This document shows positions 11,107-21,666 of a stretch of 64,000 bases of DNA, in pieces (within the stretch, counting starts at the first letter, position 1; the number at the start of each line of letters is the position of its first letter). The stretch is taken from the NCBI GenBank assembly GCA_009746045.1, contig RPFO01000002.1:1641642-1705641 (forward strand). Direction: 5' to 3'. Below the pieces are notes generated by a model. The model was not told the origin of the DNA. It made no database searches and saw only the letters and a list, made by a program, of their open reading frames with translations. Both the position numbers and the translations under genes were made by a program. This DNA comes from Mesostigma viride. Taxonomy: Eukaryota > Streptophyta > Mesostigmatophyceae > Mesostigmatales > Mesostigmataceae.

Positions 11107-12673
11107 GGTGTCACAGCAACAACGCCACTTGGGCCAGCAAGCACAGGGGAGAGCACATCCACGTGAGGCCTCTTACCATTGCCGTCAGCGGAGGGTCCCT
11201 CTTACGCTTCTCCACGGCAGGTTGCCCATTCGCCACCGTTATTGCATCAGATGCTCCTAGTGCCCGCGCCTTGCGCGCCTCCTCCACCGAGTCTTCGTGC
11301 CGTCTCTTGCTGCCTGGTCTCTTTCCCCCATCGCCCTCGCTGGCTGGGATCGCCTCCCCCACCAGCTGCTCCTTGTCTTGCCGAGGCTCCTGGCTTGCCC
11401 AGCCGGTGCCTCCATCTCGCCCTTGTCGCCGTCTCCCGGTTTGCCACGAGGCATTATATACAGTGGGATGGCAAAACAAAACAGGCGATAGACAAGGAAA
11501 ACAGGCTCAAGCGCTGGTGCTGCCGGAAGAAGCCGCTGGATGCTCCTCAGCTATGGCCTCCTCCTCACGCTCCTGCGCTGTGCGTGCCACCGGTGTCCCC
11601 ACGCGTGGAACTGAGCGGACCTCCTCCGCGTTGTAAGGACCGAGCACACGGCTCACCGGCCTCCCGGCTGCTGTCTGCTCTACCGGCAGTCTAGGCGCAC
11701 TGCCACGGCGATACCACTGAAGATTTCTGACCCACCGACTACCACCACCTCGCCGGTCGTTCCGCGAGCCCCGACCAATCCCCAAAATCGTGTTCCGGCT
11801 CAAAGGGATGTTTAACTCTGCCCTACGCCGGCCGAGTATCCCTCGTTTGTGCCGTCACCCTCGTCAATCTGTTGTGACGAACGGGCTATGATTCCCGTTG
11901 GCGGTCCACGAACTGATCGTGGAACTCCTCGTCGGAGACGTCTCGACCGGTGATGACTGTCACCGTCGGCCCAGTCGCCCCTGGCCTGCTCTGCAACCTC
12001 GGAGTGTCCAAGGTCGACCAAATCCCGGCGGCCGCGTAGTGATCACCCAGTGATCGGCGTGACCACGCGCCTCTTGGATCAGAATGTTGACCAGGTGCTC
12101 ACACGTTTGAGCCACCACCTCGGCCGAATCCCACGGGCTATCGGCCTCGCGCGTCTGCGCGTCCCGTATGATATGTGACGCGTCGGTCCCCTCCCCCAGC
12201 GAGCTTGTCGCCACCCAGTGATTATACAATCTGGTTCCACCTAAACAGATGGCCACCAGTTGGCCCAGCGTTTCACGCGCTAAGTCCAGCGCCTGGATGG
12301 TTACGTGCCCGCCCTGGTACGCAACTTCTAAACTGTAGATCAACGAAGCAATTTCGTCGCGAATGGCGACGAGGCGCTCCGTGCAGACCCGTCCTGTTTC
12401 CCCTGGCGACGTCGTCGCCCTAATCCTCATCACCACAGGGTCGTTTGCCGACGGCCCTGCTGCGTTACCGAACACAGCGACCCAACCTCCTTCCGCAAGG
12501 CCCCTCGCAACGTGGGCCGCTTGCACAAATGTAGAAGCGTTGGACGGGTGATTATAGGGGAAGAATGCGTCTTCGCGCGCCGGCAACTCTGGAGCTGCTT
12601 CGCGCCTGGGAGATGACTCAGGTATCGTAACCCGAGCCTCGGCCGACATGAAACCTTGCAAACAGAAATGCAA
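11107..12673 (-). CDS. Element B: extra leader ORF region ahead of gag, unknown function
   Basis: Between the 5' LTR and gag there are about 1.5 kb of GC-rich sequence with minus-strand open segments. The longest is 11960-12673 (237 residues), starting nine bases from the LTR edge. Others cover 11507-11803 and 11111-11479. No known domain is recognised. The first contains a predicted helical stretch (ERLVAIRDEIASLIYSLEVA). Element A has an ORF in the same relative place (13706-14626), which suggests a conserved extra gene of this lineage rather than chance. Confidence 0.5.
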
Positions 12674-12681
12674 TAGTACGA

Positions 12682-13331
12682 GTTAGCGAGCAGCCAGAAC
12701 TGTGAGTTCCTGGTCTCTCACGCCACACAACGGGATGAGCCAAAGTTGCAAGGCAGCAACCTTTTAACCCGTGCACCAAGCCACGACCACGGTGAGCGGT
12801 TCCACGTCCAATGTGGGAGCCTCGGTTCGTGCTTGCCAAGATAGCTGGTCATCCCCCATGACCAAGCTATATCCTTTGCGTTGTTCCTCGTTCCCATCGG
12901 CGTGACGAGGCACGTGCAGGCAGGCAAGCAAATCCTCAACGTCCACTGGCATCAGTGCAGAGCCAGGACGAACTGGATTTGCCTAGACTCTGCAACCTAG
13001 GAAGTACAGGACCTGTCACAAGCCTGCAAGGCCTAGTATCCTTGCAGACCTGTGCCAGTTCCTGTAGTCCACCAGTCACAGGCTGCTGCTCCTCTGGTCT
13101 ACGTGGACCACAGTCACGTGATAGTCAGGCTAAGCCTGTGCAGGCACGGCCTGCCACGTGTCCTGCCCACTATACCAGAGGACTGTACCCTAGTCGGCCA
13201 CGGACGGCTAGGACTTCGGGACCTCATATCTTTCTCGTCCCTTGTCTGTTTCAGGCGGACCGTCAGCACGGCGTTGGAAAGGTCTTTCCAAACTGCATCC
13301 ACTTAGCATATTGGTTGCCCAAAATGCTAAC
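12682..13331 (-). repeat. 5' LTR of element B (intact copy)
   Basis: 650 bp, GTTAGC at the left end and GCTAAC at the right end on the plus strand. It is the direct counterpart of 4089-5522 without the inserted DNA element, so it serves as the empty-site reference for that insertion. Confidence 0.93.
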
Positions 13332-13338
13332 TCCTTGA
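13332..13338. repeat. Target-site duplication, right copy, of element B
   Basis: TCCTTGA directly follows the GCTAAC end of the 5' LTR and matches 4082-4088. Confidence 0.85.
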
Positions 13339-14720
13339 TGGACTGAAACTGGCCTAGCACCGCGTACCCCTCAGCCACGGTCGGTCGCTTAGGTGCCGCT
13401 TGATCTGCGGCTGGCGCGTTCTGACCGCCCTGCGATCCTTGGCTCTGATCATCTGGCACCGCAGCCTGGTCTCCCAGCGCCTGGCCGTCCCCGTGTCCAT
13501 CGCGTCCACCGCGTCCATCGCGTCCATCTCGTCCATCCATCCCAGCGCCGCGCCGCGCAAAGCCCATAAGGCGCGCTTGTTGGTCAATAGCTCCCTCACT
13601 CATGATGGCCTCTGTTCAGATCTGCTACAGCCAGCCAAGTGGCCAAGCAGCAATTAAAGCAATATAAGCTACTGAACAAGAAAGGAAAATGCCAAGTGTT
13701 ACCACTCAGGCAAGACCACCACGGTCTCCCGCAGGCGCGTCCTGGTTCTCCTTGTCGCTGTCGCTGTCGCTGTCGCTCACCACAATCAGCTCTGGCACCC
13801 TGCTACCCGCTGCGCCGTCGTCGACCCGCTGTCGGCCCGCGATGACAGAATCGTCACCGTTGGTATAGTAGACAGGTGACAACCCGTCGTTGGCACCCCG
13901 CGGATTGTATCTTGGCACCTCGTGGTCGCCAAGTGCCTCGTCGCCTAGCCCAGCGACGCCCACTGCTCCCACCTCAAGGTCACTATCGTAACCAAGAGGG
14001 GCAAACTCTTCCCAACGCGTCACACGAACGCGAAGGGGTTGGGGCAGTTCCTGAAAAGGAACCCTTGCTCGCTCCGGAAACCTGCCGACTCTTGCCGCGC
14101 GCTGTCCTCCGGTGATGGCTTCCTCTGTCGCCCCGACCTCTGCAAGCCGCCTGTAATGCTCCGCTCCGCGTCGTTCACGTCGAACTGGGCCCGCTGCAAC
14201 ACCCTCGTCGCCGATTACGCCTGCGAAAGTACGTGGTAAACCCGCACCCGCTGCTGTCGGTACAAACTCGTGTCGCACTGCACCAGCTGCCTCCACAGCC
14301 TCGCCTCGCCTAGCCGCCAACTCCGCACGCACCCGCTCAGCTACTGCTGTAATCACCGTCTGGATGCCGACCAAACCGTGAAGCTCTTGCTCGAGGTCGT
14401 CGATGCTCCGGTGCTCCGGAATGACGATGGTTTGGACGTGCCGCAGAATTCGCTCCCAATCTTCGACCTGGTCGTCAACGAATTGCACGAAGCTGCGATT
14501 AACAGGCGGACGATCTGCAAGCAATAAAGATAGATCTCGAACGACACGACGCGATTCAGGCGAAATCGAACCCCCAGCAGACTGCCGAAACCGGAAATCC
14601 TGCTGCCGTTGTTCTTCCTGCACCATTCACCACCGGACGAGCTCCTCGCGTCGTCAATGCTGCACACCGCAACCAGCAACGACCCTCCTGGCCGTTCCGC
14701 TGAGACTGTTTGTAATTTGA
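13339..14720 (-). mobile_element. Element A, 5' part: start of gag and a leader ORF
   Basis: The minus-strand open segment ending at 13603 encodes a short N-terminal gag-like stretch with GRDGRGGRDG-type repeats; it runs into the LTR of element B. Upstream, 13706-14626 is a 306-residue ORF of unknown function. It has a helical middle region, an acidic SDSDSDSDKEN tail, and no recognised domain. Its position mirrors the leader ORF of element B. A GTTAAC at 14721, in a place corresponding to the LTR edge of element B, may mark the edge of A's 5' LTR, but the rest of that LTR is not resolved and seems to be cut by the following LINE fragment. Confidence 0.65.
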
Positions 14721-14875
14721 GTTAACGTTCTTAGCAAACGCAATGTGAAGGATATGGTTGCAATGCAGCAATGTGTGAATATGGTTGGAAACGGAGCTTT
14801 GTTAAAATTGGATAATGTTACAGCGCTCACACACTTGAGGCTTGTACACGCGTTTGCCAAGTCAAGGCAACACAC

Positions 14876-15799
14876 GTGAGGCGGGCTCGCAAGAGATGCC
14901 CAATTGGCACTGGCCTATTCTTTATATACTTGTCGATAAACACCAGAAAACCTACGCGGGTATTCTGCACACGGCTGATTGGATTGCTCTTTTCGCGGAC
15001 CTCAACGCCCAGGGACGTGCGTGGCTGTTCTCGCTTTCCTTGCGGAGTGTGGGCTCGGCGTACCTTCGTGCTCTTCCCATGGCCCCCCCATTCGCCTTGG
15101 CTCCCAGCCACTACTCGGTGGCGCTGCGGCACCATGCAGCTATTTGCCCCGCAGCCTCTTGTTCCGGCCGGGCGGCCTTGTGGTAGCTGTGGGCAGCCGC
15201 TGGATCCCACGGGGACTCACTACCTTTCCTGCATGGGGGGCCAACAGAATCAGAATTGGTATTTGTATTTGCACACTGTCCTCCTGACGGTGGTGCTCGC
15301 CATGATTCGGTCGGTTTTCCCCCACGCGAACATCCGGTCCGAGGATGCGGATGGCGCTGCCTTCTATTCCCCCAACCACCGGCCTGACATCGTGGTGCTG
15401 GACTTTGAGGGGGGTGGCCGGCATCTGCTTATCGACGTTTCGGTGGCGCGGCCCTTGGCTCTTAGCCACGTGGCTGGGGCCTCCCTCACGGCAGGTTACA
15501 CGGCGGACCGGGCGGAGCGGGCCAAGCTCCTGGCCTACGGCGACGTCGGGCACCATCGTGTGGTGCCCTTTGTCCTGGAGGAGTTTGGGGCCATGGGGCC
15601 CCTGACCTCCGCCTTCTTCAAGGAGTGTTGCCGGCTCCGGGAGGACCGGCTGGACCTGGAGGGCCAGCGGGCCTCATGGTCGGCGCGGACCTGGACGTCA
15701 TATTGGCGTCAGCGCTTGTCGGTGGCGCTGACTCGGGCCATGGCTGACATCATGCTCCGCCGTACGCGGGCTGATTTTGCGGTGCAGCAGGGCTATTAG
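14876..15799 (+). mobile_element. 5'-truncated non-LTR retrotransposon end with R2-type endonuclease region
   Basis: A 307-residue open frame. From about residue 100 it reads as the C-terminus of a LINE protein: a C-x2-C-x8-H-x3-C knuckle (CGSCGQPLDPTGTHYLSC), then a helical stretch. A PD-(D/E)xK-like core follows, with RPDIVVLDF and about ten residues later LLIDVSVARPL. This combination of CCHC knuckle and restriction-like endonuclease is known from R2/CRE-type LINEs. No reverse transcriptase domain precedes it, as expected for 5' truncation. The first roughly 90 codons are probably not part of the original frame. Plain TAG stop at 15797-15799. Confidence 0.6.
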
Positions 15800-16430
15800 G
15801 TTCCTCCCGTTAGGAGTTTCCATTGGTCTTATCGTAGTATAGAGATTTGACATGGCTCTGTATAGAGGTTTATAGCTGGGCGTTTGCTTTGGTTTGAGTG
15901 ATTTCACTCTGCTGTAAGTAATTATATTATTAATATATACTTGTGCACTGTGCTTGCTAGTCCTGAGCAGCCTAGGAGGCCTGCTCAGTAATAACACCCC
16001 CGGTACAGTATTCACTACCTGTACAGCGCCCAGTTCCTATACAGTAGGTCTGCCATACAGGCACAGTGACCACAGAGCGCAGTCCACAGTGACTATTGCA
16101 TCTGCACCTAGAAGTCCAGGACTAAGCCTGCGGTACCAACAGACCACAGGTTAAGGTTCCTATTTCCTGCGTACGACGTATTAATCCAATACCGTCGTAG
16201 GTACAGCACCTAATTCCTGTCAGCCCAGGAATTACTGTCGACCCCATATGTCGTCGGCAAATATTCACGTCCGACTTAGAAGAACAGCCGGCTCGCGCTC
16301 GCGCGCGACCGGGAAGTCGGAACGCCATAACTTTCTTGATACTTGTCGGAATGAACTCGTTCCGGTGCCGCTGGAATTGCAGAGAAATGCCGAATCAGGA
16401 TCACGCCAATGCGCTTGGCGTTAACTCCTT
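15800..16430. other. No gene seen; short palindrome
   Basis: This non-coding stretch may be the 3' untranslated part of the LINE fragment. An imperfect palindrome lies at 15963-15988 (CTGAGCAG against CTGCTCAG with AGGCCT/CCTAGG in the middle). ACAG/TGTGG-rich short repeats follow to about 16155. Confidence 0.4.
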
Positions 16431-16682
16431 TTGCAAAGGGTGATGAATGCGAAGAACACACCTGGAGATGGTGCCATCCGGGAGCACAAGCTGGTCATCA
16501 TCGAGCAGTGCCGTTCTAGGTTGGCATTTGTGAACTGGGCCGCCTCATGTAAGGAGCACCTTGCAGCACGGGGAGTGCAGCTGAACGATGTTGGGGAAGC
16601 TGTGAGTGTGGACAAATTTCTCGGGATGGGTTCACAAACATGTACCGTGGGGGTGGGGCCGACGTTCAAGAGTCTCTTCTGA
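16431..16682 (+). pseudogene. Possible N-terminal piece of the decayed transposase gene
   Basis: An 83-codon frame on the same strand, 206 bp upstream of the transposase-like ORF. The reading (WAASCKEHLAARGVQLNDVG) looks protein-like but matches no family I recognise. It may be an upstream exon or a frameshifted first part of the same element. Confidence 0.3.
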
Positions 16683-16887
16683 TGGGCTTGTGCTCGGTGC
16701 TCCGGCTTAGTCAATCCGCAGCTTGAGGCTGTCGTCCTGGATTTCTATATCATACTGTCAACGCTGGGCAAAAGGGCTTTCCGGCTGGTAGCAAACAATC
16801 TGGGAGGCCCCTCCGTCCGCCACGTCCGGCGCATCCTCAACAGCAACTTCGAGGGCACGTGCATGTTGGACATGAGCGAGCCAGCAG

Positions 16888-18006
16888 TTGAAGGAGCGGC
16901 TGCTCCGCTTCATCACCGCAAGGGCTGCTGGGCGCGAGCGTGTCACTGTGCATCTCGCCTTTGATGCCACGGTGCTTCAGAAGAGCTGGCAGGTGGTTGA
17001 CAAGTTTGGTGCGCTAGTGGGCAAAGTGGAGCCCAACCATCTGGTGCCGGTGACTGCCGCATTGCTTGAGGATTTGAAGAAGAACGGGACACAGGTCGAG
17101 GACTTGGCTCCGGAAATAAAATGCGCCTCCTTGGCGATGCAAGATTGCCCAGCGGGTCTCAGCCCTTTTTTTCTTCCAGCGGGGAGGCCTCAGGTCAAGA
17201 ACGACCCCGGCCCCGAGTTCAACAAGCGAGTGGTGGATGCGGTCGCCGCGCTTGCACCGCAAGTGCAGCTTGTGAGTGTTTGCACAGACGGGGTAGCATA
17301 CGAGAGTGAGTTTATCGTCCCTGGGCTCATCAAGTTTCTGCAAGGCGAATCTCCAACCCTCTACTTTTTGGACTGTAACCACACCGTCAAGGCGCTCAGG
17401 GGGCAGATTTGCTATGGGAGTGGCCTCGGCATGGTGGGCACTGTGCCGATCGTGCCCGCGCTGCTCGCGGCTGCCAACATCAAGCCCGAACTCTTCAGGG
17501 TTTCCGACTATGCCTCCGATTTAGTGGTCCAGAAGCTTTGCTCTTTGGACACCATCTCGTCCTTGATGGCATTGAACGCGGAGCCCCTGGAGCCGCGCCG
17601 CGCATTGGCCATTACACTGTTTTTTCTGGCGATAAATGCGCACGCCACCAATGCCAACGACTTGCCCACTTCGGTTCGCATCGCCATGAAGTGGATGAGC
17701 TTGCTTTGGTTCACATCAATGACCGGCCTCCATCCGATTACCATGCGCAACATGGCGGTCAACGCTCACGGTGCCATATGGCTATACGCGCGAGAGGATG
17801 TGAAAGTCCCGTCGCTAGGCACCGAGGAGGCGTGCGAGCATGCGTTCGGTTGGGCGCGAGACTCGGCGCCAGGTGCACGCCGCGAGTTCACTGCCGCTGA
17901 ACTGGTCACCTCGCTCGCCCGCGCCCGCCGAGCAGGCCACGGAGGCATCATTCCGGTCTCAGCAACTGGTAACGGGGAAGTCGTCGGAGAAGGGCTACGC
18001 TCGTAG
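16888..18006 (+). pseudogene. DNA-transposase-like ORF, possibly P-element superfamily
   Basis: A 372-residue frame with the look of an RNase H-fold transposase. FDATVL has its Asp at residue 26. CTDG follows with Asp at 134. D-x2-H-x2-K-x2-R (162-171, DCNHTVKALR) recalls the DPPHLxKxxR motif of P-element/THAP9 transposases. A later TEEACEHAFGWAR stretch (313-325) supplies a candidate glutamate. Between these lies a helical, hydrophobic insertion. The frame seems to slip near its end, because the likely continuation is in the next frame (17840-18505). No terminal inverted repeats were found by eye. The family call is tentative; another DDE superfamily is possible. It is probably dead. Confidence 0.4.
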
Positions 18007-18505
18007 CTTCCGTAAATGGCAAACTGCCAGGGAGGCGGCTGTGGCCACGCGACGTGCCAACAAGCTGAGGCGAGAGGGCGCCATGGAATCAACCGGTGAT
18101 GTGGCATATTCGCGCGCGGAGGAGGAGATGGACTGCGGGGTGGTGGTGGAACACGGCAGTCAACCAGTCGTCAATCAGCTGGCATCGTACGTGCTTCCAA
18201 TTCTGAATGAAGTCAACTGTGGTATGCGCAATGTGCTGCTTGCCTACGGTGTTGCGGAGCAAAGCATGTCGCCATTCATTGATCGCATCGATGCGGTGTC
18301 CGACCTGTCGCAACGGTTGGTCAAGTTCATGCCTCCTACCTTGAACCTGGCCATGCCACCATGCGACCGTGAGGTAGAGGTGTGCAATTGTGGCCGGGAC
18401 TGCAAGCCTGCCCCCGAGGAGGAGTTAGACCCTCTTGAGCCACTGCTCGAGGGAATGGCTCTGCGCATGCAAGCTACCTTAGACCTTAGTTGGTGGCATG
18501 ACTGA
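17840..18505 (+). pseudogene. Continuation of transposase-like gene, second frame
   Basis: It overlaps the end of the previous ORF by 167 bp in the +1 frame. From about residue 45 it reads as a basic helical stretch (RSFRKWQTAREAAVATRRAN). An acidic, cysteine-containing tail with CNCGRDC follows. The switch between good-looking sequence in the two frames suggests one frameshift near 17970, or less likely a small intron. No known domain is recognised. Confidence 0.35.
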
Positions 18506-19154
18506 CGAGGGACAAGCATCAGGCGGGCGTGTGGGGGAGGGGCTTGTGGGGGAGGGGCTTGTGGGGGAGGGCCTTGTGAGGGAGGGTGAGACTACGATGG
18601 GTGCGCCTGACCACAGCCACGACGAGGTAGGGGAAGTTATGATGCAATGTGACCCCTTGCGCAACATCTTGAGTCTCCCTTGCGTGGTGGCTAGCGATGA
18701 GGCATCGTGTGACTTGGTGTGTAGCCAGGTGATGGGCTTGGCTTGCGAGGCGTTGGGGGGCAAAAGGAGGCAAGGCAACGCCTCGGGCGCTGGGCGCGTG
18801 AATACGCTCCAAGGGCGTTGGTGGAACCGCGTGCCCATTCCAACGGGGCAAGGTGGGCGCGTGCGTCGCAATCGCCTTTTCGCGATCAAGGGAACACAGT
18901 ATGTCGTCCTTTCAGTTTTCAAGAAGAAGTACAACAAGTGGCTTGAGGTTGAGGAGGCCCTTGCAACCGATGATGCCAACGTCCACGGGCACGTGGTCAC
19001 GAAGGGCGTTCTTGGCAGGTGGCAATGGAAGACCTTGGCTCGTGGCCATGGCCTTACCTCGGCCCAGGTCGCGGCTGCCCTAACCGTAGAGGTAAAAGCT
19101 TCTAAGGTAGAAACCTGGGGAGACATGTTAAGTGATCCAATATGGGCAGATTGA
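18498..19154 (+). pseudogene. Third ORF of the transposon block, unknown function
   Basis: 218 residues in the third frame, overlapping the previous stop by 8 bp (ATGACTGA arrangement). The start has Gly-Glu repeats from a GTGGGGGAGGGGCTT minisatellite (18527-18580). The C-terminal half reads as a globular basic domain (RRNRLFAIKGTQYVVLSVF, then KKKYNKWLEVEEALA), conceivably DNA-binding. It could be the C-terminus of the transposase after another frameshift, or a separate accessory protein. Confidence 0.3.
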
Positions 19155-19399
19155 GTCATGATGTTAGACATCACGTGGGGCGGCGATCATTGAATCAGAT
19201 TGGTACCCTTACAACTGATCATGCTAGTGACTCTACTACTCTGTGGACTGACCTCCATTGCGCTGAGTGTATGCATAGGTGCGCATCATGTTCATTGTCG
19301 CACCTATGTAGCCGCCGGCTCCAACATACCTCACAAATGTATATCCTTGCATTATTATTACAATGCAAGTGATCAACTGAATGAAGCAAGTGTTGCTTG

Positions 19400-20980
19400 T
19401 TTAACGGTAATGCAATGAAGTACACTAATGGAACCATACCTTCGTTATCTCTTTGATGAATTCGTAAATGGTTATAGTTGTTCAGTAAGTTATACTTGTC
19501 TCCTTGATAGTTAAGACTTCTTATTTTGATGTCCGATTATGCAACATACATTTCAGCTACTAGGAACAGTTGCCTCACTTAATTTTAGTCGTCTCACCTA
19601 ATACAATGGTTGTCTCACTTAATATAATAAGTGAGCACTTAATTAATATCGACGTAGGAACGCCGTGCGTCCGGGTATAATGTTGTGTCACTCATTCTGA
19701 AAATGATATGCATTATGCTAGTGTGCATGCATGCGTGCGCATGAAAGTTGTTTCCCTTAGTAGAATGGCTGGCTGACATGCGTACGTGCGTGTGCGTAGT
19801 ACGTGGTTGCTTGCTTGCTATTAAGTGAGACAACTATATCATTAAGTGAGACAGCGTACTATCATGTGTTGTCTCATTGATTTATTAAATACATGAAGCA
19901 AAGCAACCATGATACATAGTTGTCTCCATCCATTGGGGTCACATCCAACGGGAGCACGAGTCTAATTAATTAATTAATTAATTAATCCATCGGGGTCATC
20001 CATCCATCCATGCATCGGGGTTAATGCTCCGTGACTCTCCAATGGGAGCATGGCACAAGTTTAATAGTTGTCTCACTTAATGTTTAAAAAAATTCATTAA
20101 CTTAATTAAGCAAGACAACTAATAAATTAAACACATGGTTGTCTCCTTGACATGTAATCAAGCAACCATAGTAGGTGTTTGCACCCATCCATCCATGCAT
20201 CGGGGTTAATGCTCCGTGACTCCCCAACGGGAGCACGAGTCTAATTAATTAATTAATTAATTAATTAATAGTAGGTGTGCAATGGGAGCACGACTCTAAT
20301 TGATTAATTAATTAATAGAAGGTGGCGGTTTACATCCCCCCCACCTGCAGGTTGTAGCTCAAAATGTTTTACTAACCATATGCCCCCGCTTACCATATGC
20401 TGGCTGTCTCCTTGATATGCCCCCTTCTAAGGGCTATGTGTATGACATAGGCTCCCAACGGAGTTATGTTCTTAATTCATTAATTAATCAAGCAAACCAC
20501 GTAAGCCGCTTTGCTTGTTGATTAACAATATCTCTAGAGCTAATGCACTATCCTAGCAAATGACTTAGCAAATGCTGAAGTTTGTAAGTGCACGAAGCTG
20601 CCTGGCTATCTCATGCGGGGTCCCACTGGTAATGGTAAAAGATGCCCGCAGAGTCTGCTCAGTCATGCAGAGGGCGAGGCATTAAGGCCAGGGGCGGAAT
20701 CATCTGGGCGACCACCAGTGCGCGACTAGTATCACCGCTGCCTTCCAGACCTGAGGGCGAAGCTGCAGACGTATTTTCAGGGCTTAGCGCAGCTGCCAGG
20801 CTGCGTTGCGTGGAGGAGCGTTTGCTCGTCATATATTGCGTAATTGCTTTGTAAAATTATATATCAGCGGGCTGGCTTGGCGCCTATTAATATACTAAAA
20901 AATTAATTAATTAATGATCGAATTAATTAATTAATTAATAGATGCATGAACAGTATCATCAAGGCATGGTGGCACGCTGG
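19400..20980. repeat. AT-rich decayed repeat region with TTAA runs
   Basis: No gene is supported. The stretch contains at least five runs of (ATTA)n or (TTAA)n: near 19965-19985, 20240-20268, 20298-20317, 20898-20915 and 20921-20940. Several directly follow CAACGGGAGCACGAGTCT-like sequence (19947, 20229, 20281). A repeated motif TTGTCTCACTTAAT or its complement occurs at 19610, 19821, 19842 and 20066. A segment at 20441-20490 (CTCCCAACGGAGTTATGTT) matches the 3' end of the LINE at 47805-47825, so some of these are probably stacked LINE 3' tails. Confidence 0.55.
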
Positions 20981-21666
20981 CAGTGACATGCAATGCACTG
21001 GCCGGCCGGCATGCATGCTCATAGCACTTTGTCAACGTTATCAAAACTATAGACAGAGACAAACCACCATTAAATTAGTAGTGCAGTGGATTGAGTTCGT
21101 CACTCCCAACATGTCTGATTCTTAGATGCGTAAACATTTTTCATTAAAATGACCAATTCAAAACGCCGAAACCTTTCGGCGTGTAGCCCACCAGACGCTA
21201 TTTCCCCAGCATACACACGCCAGGTGCTGACTGCTGTAGCTAAAAATAAATAACAGCTTATGCTGAATCCAATCATCACGAGCATGCTAAGACTGTACAA
21301 ATCGACGTGTAAAAAATGGACGTTGCAGCAAAGTCCACGCCAACAGGAATGATGTCGCTATAATCAAACCTGGTCAAATCCAAGGTGCTGCAATAAATAA
21401 ACAGGCAATATAACATTCGCAGCTCGCCCAAGGCTTGTCAGTGCTGCCGGGTGCATGGATCCCCGGCCCATGCAGGGTGTGCCTGCCCCCGTAGCTTCTT
21501 GTATTACATCAATCAGGGATGGAAGCAGTACCTTAGTGGACGACATCCAGTAGTTTGTACCCCGTGACTCTCCCGACGGAGGCATGCGAATCAACGAATG
21601 AAAAAATGAATGCATGAGCACAGGGCTGATGCCGACTCCAAAAAGCCCTCAAAAAGCTCAAACTGG
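20981..21666. other. Intergenic, no gene seen
   Basis: Mixed-composition sequence downstream of the minus-strand acyltransferase/glycosyltransferase gene; its 3' untranslated region should lie at the right end. No convincing ORF, repeat or RNA gene was recognised. Confidence 0.4.

Larger units (their letters stand above)
4089..13331 (-). mobile_element. Younger, nearly whole Ty1/copia-type LTR retrotransposon (element B)
   Basis: A 9.2-kb element on the minus strand with 650-bp LTRs (right 12682-13331, left 4089-5522 with a foreign insertion) that start GTTAGC and end GCTAAC. It has a polypurine tract at 5523-5543 next to the 3' LTR and a 5-7 bp target duplication. Parts in transcription order: leader ORF (about 11500-12673), gag (10099-11061), a pol region with integrase, retropepsin-like segment and reverse transcriptase (7435-10065), then the end of reverse transcriptase with RNase H (6534-7517). 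The two LTRs differ by about one substitution and two 3-base indels by eye, apart from the insertion, so the element is young. It looks nearly whole, with at least one break in pol. Confidence 0.9.
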
